A DNA stretch of 64,000 nucleotides. Source: Hyaloscypha bicolor E. Its lineage: Eukaryota > Ascomycota > Leotiomycetes > Helotiales > Hyaloscyphaceae. This document shows positions 12,513 through 24,317 of this stretch, piece by piece; the stretch's first letter is position 1, and every line of letters begins with the position of its first letter. The stretch is taken from NCBI RefSeq assembly GCF_002865645.1, contig NW_020194667.1, forward strand, positions 2,131,762-2,195,761, in the 5' to 3' direction. Made by a program: the position numbers and the translations under genes. The notes beneath the pieces are model-generated. The model was not told where the DNA came from. It did not search any database and worked only from the letters and a program-made list of their open reading frames with translations.

Positions 12513-13749
12513 CGAACTTCTCGGGTCTCGAGTCTCGTGTGAGCGCTATAATTATAGGCTTCTGACTACTAAATTATAGGGCCACGATCGCTAAATTATG
12601 GGCGATGGGTACTAAACATTTAGTGCTTTCCTTTTTCGTAGGGTGCGGCACAGATTTTTAGTGGGGTAAATGATGAAAGTCCGGTTTCACGTTTCTCGCT
12701 TGGACTAGACGCCGAGCGCTCCCTCTCCCTTACTTGCAGTTCTCCTCCTGTGCGCTTCCTACAATGGCTTGCCCACGGTACTGCTACGAGTGCCAGACCT
12801 GCCTTGTCTCATTAACTTCCGAATCCCTGTGTACACGCTGCCAAGAGAGGAGCCAGATCCCATGGTGGGCTCGTTCAGTAGACCGTTGCTCACTGTTTCA
12901 GCGTATCCGGCTGGTGCACGACTTCCCCCTGGATCGGAATCCGAATCGAGTCCTCTCTTGTGCCGGGTGCCACGCCTGATTACGAGAAGTGTACCGCGAG
13001 CGAAAGGGAGAGCCGGTTTTACAAGAGGGATACGAGGGGTGGTTTGTACCCGTGTAATGTATAGTGGAGAAGGCTTTAAAGAAAAGGATGTGAAGGAGGT
13101 AAAGGAACGGGTGTTAAAGGCAAAGGAGAAGTGCGAGTGAGTGCAAGGAACGAGAATTTTGGAACGAGGTATATGAAGCGGTGACGAACCGCGAATACTG
13201 GGTTAGGATGAAGCTGGCGTGCAAGCGAGAGCCGGGAGGACCTGCGGGAGGGGGGAAGCTCTGCGGACTTGAGTGTGGGGTACGGGGATCCGCAAGAGGG
13301 CGTTGCGGGCCTGAATGGGGCTTCGGGGGGTCCGCGGGAAGGAAGGGAGAGCTCTACGGGTGGAAGTAAGGGATTGGAGGGAACCGCGAGTGAGGGTACG
13401 GGTAGTAAGGGACTTGCATCCCTGAGCGCCGCCATTGCAGATCTCTACTCTTTGAAATATTGCCAAGAGTTTAGACTTCTCAAGAACATGAGTATTGATT
13501 TTTCGATTTTTGGACTTCTCACATCCCCTGAGTTTTGAGCCGAACGTCCCCAGCCGGCCCGTGATTAATCACTGTTTCTTGCTGCTGGACCTCACTTGGG
13601 AGGAAAATCTATAAGAACCTTTGAATTTCCCTTCACTTGCAACCTCCATTCAAGGTCTATTCAATTGCACAGCCCCTTAGTTCCCCCGAGCAAAATAATC
13701 AATTGTTCACTTTCTCGAATCTGCTTCCCAAGTTCGAATTTTATTCAAA
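12513..13749. other. intergenic, no supported gene
   Basis: A short frame from 12764 (MACPRYCYECQTC...) is cysteine-rich for about 30 residues, with two CxxC pairs, but has no continuing domain. A purine-rich stretch follows at 13060-13440. The part just upstream of 13750 is the pyrimidine-rich promoter/5' UTR of the secreted-protein gene. Confidence 0.35.
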
Positions 13750-14579
13750 ATGCTTCTCGGAAAGGTTTTCACATCCCTCGCCTTTGCGGCCATGGCAATT
13801 GCACCTGGTAAATTCTATCCATTCCCAAGACAATACTCTCGCTGATGTTGACTTAAAAAAGCCGCCTCTGCCCCAACTGCAGAGCCAGGCGCCACAACTG
13901 TGCTAGTAAAGCGTACAACTATCGGCGATCACGCTCGTAGTTGCTACAGCGGTGTGCAGGTACATTGCGATTACATCAGTACGTCCCAAATTCCCCTTCA
14001 ATTCTCCTTCCATCAGCTCACCACAACTTCTATGCAGATAACCACATCCATGACCACGGGGGCATTATTACCGTGGATGTGAGTTCAGGACTCCTTTAAT
14101 TCATTCTAAACTAAGAAGAAAAGGTTGCCGCAACTATCCTCGTCGAGCTCGATGCAATCCTTGCACTCATCGTCACTTTGGTTGGACAGATTACTGGAGA
14201 AGTCCTTGTCCAAGTAGACATCCAAGACAGTGTTCCTGTCTTCATCAACATAGTCAACCTTCTAACGGCCCTGCTTAACACAATTTACAACTCTTGTGGA
14301 GGAGGCAAGTTATATCCTGCCTCTCATTCTCTTCCTTCCCTTTGGTGTTTTACTAACTATTTCGTCCTGTGAATAGATGGAGCTGTGATTAGCCTTTTCG
14401 TCAATATCGTTGTCTCAATCAGCCTCCAGATCACTATAATTTCGGGCTCGCTCATTCTCACTATTGACGGGCTCCTGGGCTTGATCCTTGGGCTTCTTAG
14501 TGGTATCTTGGGCAGCTTGAGGTTGGATATCGATACCTCTATCGACCTCTTCAATACCGCCAGTGGATACTACCACTAA
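13750..14579 (+). CDS. small secreted protein, five exons
   Basis: Exons 13750-13807, 13862-13978, 14038-14078, 14124-14304 and 14377-14579 join in frame to 199 residues. The N-terminus is a classical signal peptide (MLLGKVFTSLAFAAMAIAPAASA, cleavage near residue 22). A KR dibasic site follows about residue 36. After a short segment with two cysteines and a His-rich stretch (NNHIHDHGG), the rest is strongly hydrophobic and aliphatic (ILVELDAILALIVTLVGQI; LLGLILGLLSGILGSL), odd for a soluble effector. Intron 4 begins GCAAGT (GC-AG class) and contains TACTAAC. No family recognised. It could be a secreted surface-active protein or a membrane-associated small protein. Confidence 0.7.
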
Positions 14580-16279
14580 TCCCCTACAGAAGATAGGCAG
14601 CCCTTCGTCGGGCAACTTGGTGGAGGCCCTCGGTGACTGCAGATTGAAAATGCTCGTTGATGGGGGATTTGAGGACTTGGAGGACAGGAGTGGACTGGAG
14701 GGCGAGGTGTAAGATATCTTTCGTTCAAGAATGGTTGAGGAATTGGTAGGAATTTGATATAACACCCTGTTGAAATATTTAAAAGATATACACTTACTCC
14801 TTCGATATACGTATGCAAACGGTCAAATTCCAGATAAATATGTGGGGTTTTCCCGGGCTAATTCAAATTATATTGTTATCTACGGGAGGTTGTACAAGAA
14901 AACCAGAGAGGCTACCTAACAATGCCAGAGCGCTTCGAATCGAGTGGACTCGGCTTCCAGGCCAAGTAACCACCTAACGAACTGCCCCTCAAAACAATGT
15001 TTCGAGAACCTTAATTGTATGAGTTGTCGAAAAAGCTTGATTTCTAACCAATTCGGCTATGCTGTTCAATATGCAAGCCTCGATTCTCGAGAGATATTTC
15101 GCGATTATCTGATAGCTTTAAGTAAATTTGTTGGCTGACCAGGAGAGTTCAGGATACACGTGATCAAAATCCATGTGCATAGTCAAGTGTTAAGATACAC
15201 ACTGCGCGGTGGCCATCGAGGTGAAGGTCCAGTCCCAGTCCCATCGAATAAACCTTGTAAAGTGGCTGAGCAGACAGGGGGTGGCGTCCACTGCCATAAT
15301 TAAGCGAGATTACTTCAAGGTTAATCGTTCAGCAGGCTCACGTGAGGGAGTGTAATACGCAAAGTACACCAATACGCAAACACACCAAAATTTGTACGAA
15401 GGCGAGCGACATTAAAATTCGCCCAATACACTAAGCCAGGACGGGCACAATTTTGACCCTCGCAATACAGAAATTCTCATAATTCCCCCCTATATCTAAT
15501 TACCGTAAAGATTTCGCGAAATTTAGATCTCCTCCTTTTCTATTATGCAAAAGACCTTTAAAGAGTTTCGGGCATTCCGTTGAGATTTGGCGCAATTTTC
15601 TAAACCTAGCGATTTCGGTATCTCTCAGCTACTGGCAGCTGGTGTAACGGCCTCGCAGTACCTAGCTACTGGTGCGGAGGGATGCATGAGGCTAGTGAAC
15701 TACCTGTACATATACGGAGTTGTGAACCTCACTCTCCTCTTCTCTCTTTAGTTTCAGTCGAGCAATTATTGTTGCCCCCATACCTTCTGCCTCTGCTGTA
15801 CCAGCGTGAGACCTCGGCTCCATAACAGCTGGACGGTATTCAACGCCGCGCGCCTTCGGATAGGAAAACCGTGCGAAGTGCAAAAATAGCAAGGCCTTAT
15901 TCTTTACCTTTTAGATTTGATAGAAGAAAGGATTTCAGTTTCAGAATCAGTTCCTACGACTTAGGGTTAGGAAAATTAAAGGGCGGATCAGAGCGATCTT
16001 TTGTTGGGCACCACTATAATTTTAGATCTGCGTATTGGTGTGATTTGCTTCTGGGTAATCAACAAAGTTTGCCCTGCCATCTCCATGCCGGACTTCATGG
16101 AAGGACTTTAGGAACAAGGCATCATCGAAAAGGAAAGGCAAATCACAGTCGCCAAAAGGCGTGGTCAAAAGCCATCACATTGGTGCATGGATGCACTGAC
16201 CCACTTCCTTATTCCACTTCAAACGTTCAAGGACGAGGAGCTCATTTTCGACGAAACAATTACCGCAATTCCACATGCA
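14580..16279. other. intergenic, mostly empty
   Basis: No complete gene. Around 16100-16200 a plus-strand frame reads VAKRRGQKPSHWCMDALTHF with an upstream stop. It may be a decayed coding piece, but I cannot assign it. Confidence 0.3.
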
Positions 16280-17583
16280 TCCGTTCCTCTCGACCTCCTT
16301 GCATGGGAAATACGTCTTGTGGTTCTCCTGCCTGCTGAAAACTGTACCAAACCACTATACGCTCATTTCGCTCACCAGTCGGTGTGCGGAATAGTTGCAT
16401 ACCGGTGTCTCTCATATACCTGGGTAACGGGAGATGTGACGTCAGAGCTCACACTCCATAGGATAATATTTCTATCCGGAAGAGCCTAGAGGAAACTTAG
16501 CGCAGTCTTTGCAGTGGTATTACCAAAACAACTATTTAGGTTAATGCAATTTGTATTGATCAACGAAATGTGCGAGAGAGAGCAGACAAGCTTCGCGGAT
16601 GCATCAGATACATGGGAATTTAGATGGCGTACTCGTGTGGGTTGGAGAAGGAGATGAAGATAGTGATCTGGCGTTGTATTTTATTGCTGGCGCGAATGGA
16701 TTCCACTCAACGGATATGTATGTGGGTTTGGAGGATGGTGAGGCTGCCGTGTTCAGGAGTTCGAATACTTTGAGAGCTTGTGGGAAAACCACGGAGCCGA
16801 AAGGAGCCCGATTTGGTACACAAAGCTTCCAATTCGTCTCCTGTCACGGAAGAAGAAGAATCCCTGGAGGATGTTGTTCGAGGTTCAAGTCTCCCACACA
16901 CTAAAACAGCAGAAGGAAGGCACGTCTTTGGGCCGTTGTCTGTCGATTACTCCAGCGGCCTTATTTCAGCCGAATGTGGGTTGTTCAGGGGATAATAGCA
17001 GCCTCACTATGTACCGTCTGGTGCGGGAAACGAAGAATCCCCTGGGAAAATTCCATTCCCCATTTTTGGAGATGACGAGTTGAAGAACGTCAGTAACATG
17101 TGGGATGCTAGTGGACACTATTACTGTCATCTCGCCTGAGACAGGGAATTCTCACGACTGGTATCTCATTGCGTTGGGACATGGTCATAATTTGGAGGAA
17201 AATGTATCTGAGGAGAAAGTGAATCGGGACTTCTAGAGGATAGTTATCGGGAATGGTTCGAATGCATTTCAGTTCGATCCAGAGAGAGGGTAAGTCCATT
17301 TGTTCTGGACCAAAGACAAAGGGGAAGCCCACAAAACAGCGCAGGCAATCCCTAGCCGAAAGGTCTGGACGGCGTTTTATTGTTACGGACAATGGATTTA
17401 TGGGAATCGCTCCTTTCTGGGTCAAGGAGGGCGATAAGGTTGCGATATTATTTGGTTGCAATGTACCAGTGTTGTTGGGAAAGTGTCAAGACGACTCGAC
17501 TCATTTTAATTTGAAGGGGGATTGTTTTGTCTGGGGATGGATGAGAGGTGAGATATTGGAAACTTTGGGATATGACGGATGAA
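16280..17583 (+). pseudogene. HET-domain gene, dead copy
   Basis: Fragments of a HET protein in order: WEIRLVVLLPAEN and YRCLSYTW (16303-16422), then in another frame SIRKSLEET*RSL and VNAICIDQRNVRERADKL (about 16470-16590) with in-frame TAGs. Next comes LVWVGEGDEDSDLALYFI (16630-16690), again shifted. The typical HET C-terminal block is GRRFIVTDNGFMGIAP...VAILFGCNVPVLL...WGWMRGEIL (17370-17560). A TAG stands where the family has Trp before VNAICID (TGG to TAG), a RIP-type change. At least two frame changes and several stops exclude function. Confidence 0.85.
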
Positions 17584-17860
17584 GAAATCGTAGACAAATT
17601 CACCCTTAAGAAGACTCACATTTGGATACATTGATCAACGGTGTCGTAGTGTTTGACGAAGAGAGTAAGTAGCTCCTACTTCCAGTAAACACAACTGCAG
17701 AAAGCTGGTACCTAAACGCCTTCCTCTTAGTATCCCATGACCTATAACTCCTACTGTACAAGCCAGTCTCTTTGCCAAATGCTCGCAGGAGTACTTTTCC
17801 GCTTGCTGTACGGCGACAAATTATTTCCACTCTCTCGCCTCCCAAACTACGCTATTTATT

Positions 17861-19539
17861 TCATCGCTCCGACCCCATCAGTGGTAAGGGCGATATCTCG
17901 CCATCCATAGCCCCAACAGTCCTACTACTAACCTTCCTCATCCTCAACGTGTCACTCTTTTCCTTGTCTCCATCGACCGCCTCAATCATTTCCATGTCAT
18001 TGTCCTCCGTTGCAGGTGACCAGGCAAGGTAGTCCCTCCTCACCTCAACATAGTCATACGCAAACTCTCCAAGCTGGTCATCATCCATGCCCAGCAACTC
18101 AGCTTCCTCACTTGCTCTCAGCTTCAATCCTGGAATCAAATTCACAACTGCAGCAATACCAGCAGACACGACGAAGGAATATGCCGTACATGCCACAACA
18201 TACGCAGCTTGGATGTAAAGTTGTTTCCAGTTATGATTGAGCCATCCCCCATTTATTAGTCCCGTTGATACGCCATCTAACCCGATAATATAATCTGCAG
18301 CGAAGAATCCGTTAAAAATGAGGCCGACCATGCCGGCGATGCCGTGCTCGGCGAGATTGTCCATACTATCGTCGATTCGGAGGAAGTACTTGACCTTGGT
18401 GGAGAAATTGGATACTAAGCCGACCACAACACCGAGGATTATGGATGCCCATGGAGGGATGAAGCCTGATGCGGGCGTTGCTGCTACGAGGCCAGAGATA
18501 CAACCTGAACACTGGGGAAAAGTCAGTAAGTGCAGACTTGAATAAGAGTTCAAATGAACGTACCCAGCCAACCATCGACCACTTTCTTGAAAGGCGATAA
18601 TCAAGCAACACCCAAGTAATGGATGCAATCATCGCTGTCAGGCATGAATTCCAACACGCCATAACAGCTCTCAAGTTAGCGCCGAATGCACTTCCGCCGT
18701 TAAACCCCAACCATCCAAACCAGAGGATGATCGTCCCAAGTGTGACTAAGGATACATTATGTGGTCGGAAGTTGAGCATCATCTTCTGTTGTCTCTTCCC
18801 AAGCATCATACTATATGCCAGTGCCGAGACACCAGAGCAGATCTCGACTGGTCCACCTTCTCTCTCAATTAGTGTGGGTTCCGGGTGGAAGTACGACACT
18901 AACCTCCGGCATAATCTAGAACTCCAAACTTAAACGCCCAGCCGTTGATATTCCAAGCCCAGTATGCGATCGGGCAGTACACCAGCGTCGCCCATATGAA
19001 GATAAAAACCATCATAGGCACCAGTCTTCCTCGCTCTGCAATAGCACCTGTCACGATAGCTCCGGTAGTGGCACAAAACATCATCTGATAAAACGAATAC
19101 AGCAACTCTGGTATTAAAGGACTTCCTGGACTTGGTGCCCCAAGAGTATTCATCAATCCAAAATGGTTCAAGTCCCCAATAAATCCGCTGGTCCCACTCG
19201 ACGAGAAAGCGAGGGAGTAGCCCCAGAAGTACCATTGGAAGGTTATCACAGAGAAGGAGGCCATGCAAGCCCAGATCATGGAAAGTGCTGATTTTCGACG
19301 CGCGAGTCCGGAGTAGAGGAAGCCGATGCCGGGAATCATGACGAGCACCATGCAGGAGGAGACGAGGATGTATGCTACGTCGCCGGACTGGTACCATTGG
19401 TTTAAATTGGTTGTTCCTGGTCACAGTCAGCTCTCCTTGAACGAGACTGTCGATAATTACGAGAGAACCTACTTGAATCGCCGCCATTTGGAAGGGTGCC
19501 GTTGAACAGCGCTGGTGCACCGGTATATCCGTACGACAT
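17861..19539 (-). CDS. ammonium permease, Mep1/Mep3 (MepA) type
   Basis: Exons (minus) 19539-19473, 19416-18904, 18856-18564 and 18511-17861 join to 507 residues. Family blocks: GFLYSGLARRKSALS (54-68), a channel segment containing FCATTGAIVTGAIAERG, LGTIILWFGWLGFNGGSA, GLVAATPASGFI and EHGIAGMVG. The first position of the twin-histidine pair is Glu (about residue 198, GGPVEIC), while the second His is kept (about 347). In yeast, Glu here marks Mep1/Mep3 transporters, unlike the sensor Mep2. The C-terminal cytosolic tail (from about 430) is acidic. It imports ammonium at the plasma membrane. Three HGATAR sites lie upstream. Confidence 0.93.
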
Positions 19540-19768
19540 ATTTGGCTGTCGACCTTCTGGCTATTCAGATGCTCAAGGAAATGTGTTGGATAATACTTGA
19601 TGTTCACAAACTGTATAGGAGGACTGAGTGCTCGAGTGGTCGGGGTTGTCTTATATCTCCCTGGCGTTCCGTCATCACCTGTTGCGTGTTTCTGAAAAGT
19701 GGCTATCAAGGAACGATCCAAGGATCAATACTCGATCCACACTCCGGCTCGGCCCTCTCAGGACACGG

Positions 19769-20150
19769 AGATAGAAATCCTACATCAGAATTCCCGGCCA
19801 TGCCTCTCTATAGAAGGCAGCCCTAAGGCTGGAAACCTTTCCGTTTGGCTGTGAAATATCTGCAGAGAAGAAAGGAAACGTGAAGTGAGAACGAGATCTA
19901 GCTCGGCAATGCAAGTGTATTTTCGATGACGCACAGAAAAAAGAAAAAGAAAGATACAAGGCTACACAACAGTTCGTGACTGGTTGGGAGGGGTTTCGAG
20001 ATTTCTTATCTAGGATCGTGATGCCTGTAAGTACTGACAGGTAGAGAAAAGGAGGGGATCCCGCCCGTGCCGAGCGTGAGGACACCCCGGTCGATACACA
20101 TGCATGACTTTCCTAAATTCCCGGAGTGGGATTCAGAGCCGAAACGATAG
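19769..20150. promoter_or_regulatory. GATA-factor (AreA-type) sites upstream of ammonium permease
   Basis: HGATAR matches at 19769-19774 (AGATAG), 20006-20011 (TTATCT, reverse of AGATAA) and 20145-20150 (CGATAG), about 230-610 bp before the permease start. AreA/Nit2 activates ammonium permease genes under nitrogen limitation in ascomycetes. The motif is short, so chance matches are possible. Confidence 0.45.
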
Positions 20151-21688
20151 CTGAGCTATTAATCCCATGGGCTGAGATTCATGTCGCGTGACTGAAAGAG
20201 GGAAGAGTTGGTCTGCCAAGGCTGTTTCAGGGGCGAAGCCTTCTGCGGATTGCTCGACCCACCACTTCTAAAAGCAATGCTCTTCAATAAAATACCGCAA
20301 ACTCGCCATCTCAATGTCAAAAAAAAACTTCGCCCCATGTTCTCTTCCACATCCCCAAGCCATCCGCGTAATGATGCAAGCCCGCCTTTTGGAACCACGG
20401 CCTCGGGACCCACCACATCGACCTGATCTTCCCGCTTCCGCCCCACCACCCCTTTGGTTTTACTTTTGTCTCAGCTGCTCGCCTTATGGACTAAACACCT
20501 CATATGCCAATTTTCCCCAGGGAAGTTCCTGGCATCCTAACTCTGGTTGGAGATAAGAATTTCTAATATGGCAGAATAAGCAAAAGCTTATCTTAACATC
20601 TGGTTAACCAATTAAAAAGTTTTCGGAGTTGAGGTGGCCGATTGGGGATCAGATAAAGCATCATAATCTTTAGATTTAAAGAGACGGGTATGGGCTTCAA
20701 GTTCCAACAGTTCTCGATACAGAAATCGAAGGGTCAAGAAGTGATGAGTGGAGGATAACGAGTAAGGGGCCTTGCGCTGGACAAGAAAAGTGACACTGAA
20801 TCCCGGTCCCAAGTTAACATTGGACATTAAAGTATTCAATAAATTCTAAATTTAAGATTCTCAGACGTAGGGGACGGGGTATACTTTAAATGTCCTTTAA
20901 TTCGATTGGATATTGACATGGAAATTAGTTAAATTAATCCAGCGTGACTTGGGACATGGAGAATTCAGTGCCGCGTTTTTTGTCCACCACGAGGAGGGCT
21001 CCGGGGGCTTTTGGATTGCAAGGGGCGGGTTTAAGCGAGCGCCACTCAGGGGGAGACATCCCGCGCAAAGTTGAAAATGAGGGATTTGAAGATTTTTCGG
21101 GGGCACAAACTTGGATGCGTTTTTTCAATGCTGTCGCAAAAGGGTTCGGCACCATGGGATTAGATTCGTGATCTACGAGTGTTACCAATGATCTCTTTCC
21201 GACCGTACGGAGATGGTTTCTTTGCTCAGATCCCCATCTTTGTTGGCTTCAGCCATGCTGCTCGTCCACAGGCTGGGGAATGCCGGGGACATGCTCCCAG
21301 CTATGTAGCCCCGCCTATTTTTCACGGCGAGGCTTTTACCTCGCTCGAGATAGTCTTTGGTCCAGTATCAGATCAGACCAGACGAAGCACAGATCTGCCA
21401 TCCTCCAAATGTTTTCTTATTTGTCTCTATTCAAAAGCCGGAAAGAAGGGGGTTTTGATAGAAGTGAGTTTGATGCTGAGGAAATTAATCTCGGTAAGTG
21501 CTGCTTAAACAAGTGTCTTATCTCCTCATGCTGGAAGAACAACCGTAAATGGCGACAACTTCGAGCTAGAGTAAATTGCTTTGTAACCCAATGGCACTGT
21601 ACCGTCTCTGACTGTGTCATCCCTTTGCAGTCCACTTATTTGCAGCCGCGATATTCTTTAGTATCTTGATTCTCAGCGCATGTCAGGT
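20151..21688. other. intergenic, no gene recognised
   Basis: Several short overlapping frames but none with family resemblance. Nothing resembling the missing thioredoxin-fold half of the GST-like relic that follows was found. Confidence 0.35.
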
Positions 21689-22280
21689 CACCAGCTCTTT
21701 ATAAATGACCCCGTCGTGAAGGAGCGCGTCCAGCAACTCATTGACCTCGTCCATTCACACCAGGTCGGGACCGACCTAATCCTTCTGCAAGCCCGCAACA
21801 AAACAGAGATTGAATTCAAGAAAACAAGTCCGTGCAAATCATTTTTGCTCAACCGCCAAGCTAAACCTGAGAAATACGGAACACAGCTCCCAGATAATCC
21901 ATTCTACGGGCCCAACGCAGCCGAAAATGGAACTCTCTATTACCTATACATGACAGAGGTCAGTCTTGCGCATGAGCAGTTATTCCTTGTGATAAATAAG
22001 ATGCATCGCCTTTGCTGAGGGAGTGGAGAAGCTCAACCGTTTACTTGTGCTCTCGTACGCCGCAGGCGAAGAGCTTATGGCTGCGGATCTCCACATCGTG
22101 CCTTGGTTATCCCACACTTTGTGGGGCACAGGAGCAACTGGGATCCAGGATTTTGCGTCTCTGGGAAGGTTGGTTGGCGGGGCGGTGCCTAGTTTTAGCT
22201 TTGGCGAACGGATTGAGGCGTGGTGGTTTAATATCAGCAAAAGAGATTCGTTCAAAGGGGTGCGTGCTCCACTATATTAA
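21689..22280 (+). pseudogene. glutathione S-transferase-like relic (C-terminal half)
   Basis: The plus-strand frame gives VVKERVQQLIDLVHSHQ, LILLQARNKTEIEFKK and FYGPNAAENGTLYYLY, then HEQLF. It resumes in another frame with FAEGVEKLNRLLVLSYAAGEEL and ADLHIVPWL to a stop at 22280. This is the all-helical C-terminal domain of a fungal GST-like protein. The N-terminal glutathione-binding domain is absent upstream. The frame change at about 21995-22010 has no intron that leaves FAEGVEKL intact; a GTCAGT...CTGAG intron would cut conserved residues. Best read as a truncated, frameshifted relic. Confidence 0.6.
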
Positions 22281-22490
22281 ACGGGACCAGAGGGGAACCT
22301 AGTTGTCTTATCTTTCGCTGTTTCCACAATGATTTTATCTTCCAGCTGCCGTGTCGGAGGAGGTTTTTGCTTGATCCTTGATCCTTGATTTTTTTAATAT
22401 GTCATCTGTCTTGGTATTTTGATGGAGTCTTTGTAAATATTAAACTTGAGTCTCTTTCGTCCAGAAATAATTCGCCCATATTCTATACAA

Positions 22491-23925
22491 CTAGCAAGCC
22501 GTCCCATTACTATCTTCAACATTTACTAGTACCCCGCCGCTTCCGATTGTCAGGTATGTCTTGCCACAACTGCTGTCCTGGGGATGGGCCAAAATATCAT
22601 CTAAATCTAAGCGTAACAAATTGCAATACCGATCCAGGTCTAAATCATTCGGTCCTTCTCCCCAAGGCTAAAAATATGCGACGATCAGCAAGAACCCCTT
22701 CTTTAGTAGAGACTTCACTATCCTTCAAAAGCAAACTCACATTCTCAATTTCTAGGCCCACCTCAGCAAGTGCAAAGAGGGCATATGCCGTAATGATGGT
22801 CACAGCGACACTCCACCAAGCGACTTCACCCCACAACTGACTCGGCAATGCGAACACGAATATCCATACGATGCGTGAGATGGCGATATTATACCCCAGT
22901 GGGATAGGAGTCCGTAGGAGACGCTCACAAGCCGAGATGACGCTTGTGAAACCATCTACGTGAGTTAGGAGGTGGGTGAGAACTTGCGTGTCCAGGACAC
23001 CTGGTGAGAGGCGACGATAACGCTCGACCACTGATGAAAGGTGTAATGTCAAAGTTAGTGGATGGTTAGTTGCCGTATAATTGTACTGTAAGCAAAGATG
23101 ATCAGTGCAGTTTGGAGGACTCAAGGCGGGTGACTTACGTTCGGTAGATGGGCTAGGAGCCGCTCCAGGTCGGAGCATTCACCACAGTCCCTTTCCCCGC
23201 GAAGATGGTGTTTTAAGGCTACTGCAAGTGCGTGCACGCATCTTATCACCTCCACCTTGTCAGGGATATCGTCCGTATTCTCTGCTGGCTTAGGGAGCGG
23301 CACATGCAGCCAGATTGTTCGTGCAAAGGATCGCGAATCTGCAGATAATTTATCCCACTGTATCCGCCCCTCCCACCAGCGACTATAAGACGATTGCATT
23401 CGAAATGTGATGGCGAGGCCGACGATAAAGCTTCGCATCACATCGGGTTAGGTTGGTCTATGATAAGGAGAGAAAGGTAGTGAAACAAATTTACCCGAAT
23501 ATGGGGAACAAGATCGGAGAGTGCATCGAGAGCTGCCCTCCCATATACTGCGAAACGCCACATATCAATGCGGCTACAATTCCAGAGAGAAAGATCTTTG
23601 ATGACAAAGTGTTAGCGGATTGAGTTCCGAATCGCACTTCGTGTCACAAGCATACCTGCGGGATAATTCTGACAGATGCGCCACCCTCCCACCGCAAAGA
23701 ATACGGTACCCATCGTGCATTCTTTCTCTTCTCTCTCTGACCTGCGTGCCATTCTTTCAAGGTATGATAGGGGTGATGATGCTGGCTTCTCATATTTGGT
23801 TTCCGTGGTTTCAGGACGAACTTGAATGCTACCCCTTCAGTCTCTTTTATAAGTACTCCTTGACGGAACGATGCGGCGAGATCAACCGGCAAGTTTGCCT
23901 CATTAGATTTAATACTCATGTACAA
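22491..23925 (-). CDS. bestrophin-like (UPF0187) anion-channel family protein
   Basis: Exons (minus) 23925-23656, 23595-23495, 23430-23139, 23085-22741 and 22667-22491 join in frame to 394 residues. Order: arginine-rich N-terminus ending WEGGASVRIIPQ, first membrane helix IFLSGIVAALICGVSQY, then FIVGLAITFRMQSSYSRWWEGR (conserved SSY-R-WEGR signature). A central helical part follows, then a membrane pair around IVWIFVFALPSQLWG and AVTIITAYALFALAEVGLEIE, and the C-terminal IENPWGEGPNDLDLDRYC. These are diagnostic of the RFP-TM/bestrophin family in fungi. Probable location is plasma or organellar membrane; ion specificity is not shown. Splice sites are all GT-AG with CTAAC-type branch points. 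Confidence 0.88.
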
Positions 23926-23945
23926 TTCCTGTGATAGGGTGAAGA

Positions 23946-24290
23946 ATGGCGGATTGTGGCGTGACTTATGCGAAAGTCACCTGTTTGGAAGACGCTTGGT
24001 TCAAACATGGCCAAGCGCGATACTCATGGACTGTAATTGCGCTCCGCTCACCGCTCACCGCTCTCTCTGAGAATTATTCGCCAGACTCTCGCCGGAAGGT
24101 TCAGAAGTGGTTAAAGTTGGCAGCTTTCAAAGAGGCCGACACGCGTTTCCAGGTTTCTCCTTATGCCTGTTCGATGTGGGTTCGACTAAGCGGGCAGATA
24201 TATCTGGGTTTGGAGGACTTTGAGTTGGCTGGGGGCAAATTAAAGGAGTTGCGTGAGAGGTTGAATGCGAATCCCGGATTCATAACTTAG
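23946..24290 (+). pseudogene. C-terminal fragment of a PLP-dependent (cysteine desulfhydrase-like) enzyme
   Basis: The 114-codon frame ends with MWVRLSGQIYLGLEDFELAG, similar to the last segment of fungal fold-type I PLP enzymes annotated as cysteine desulfhydrase/aminotransferase. The PLP-lysine domain is missing and the first 65 residues are not recognisable. It overlaps nothing and sits between two real genes, so it is probably a relic. The assignment rests on one short block. Confidence 0.4.
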
Positions 24291-24317
24291 ATGCGGCTCG
24301 GATCTTAGCTCTATTGC

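Noticed and set aside
12764..12979. Cysteine-rich short frame (CPRYCYECQTC...CTRC)
   Set aside because: Two CxxC pairs suggested a zinc ribbon, but the frame ends soon after and nothing around it supports a gene.
15871..16338. 155-codon frame before the HET pseudogene
   Set aside because: It overlaps recognisable HET coding in another frame and shows no family features.
21961..22019. GTCAGT...CTGAG intron in the GST-like frame
   Set aside because: It would delete conserved residues before GVEKLNRLL (including FAE), so a frameshift explains the data better.
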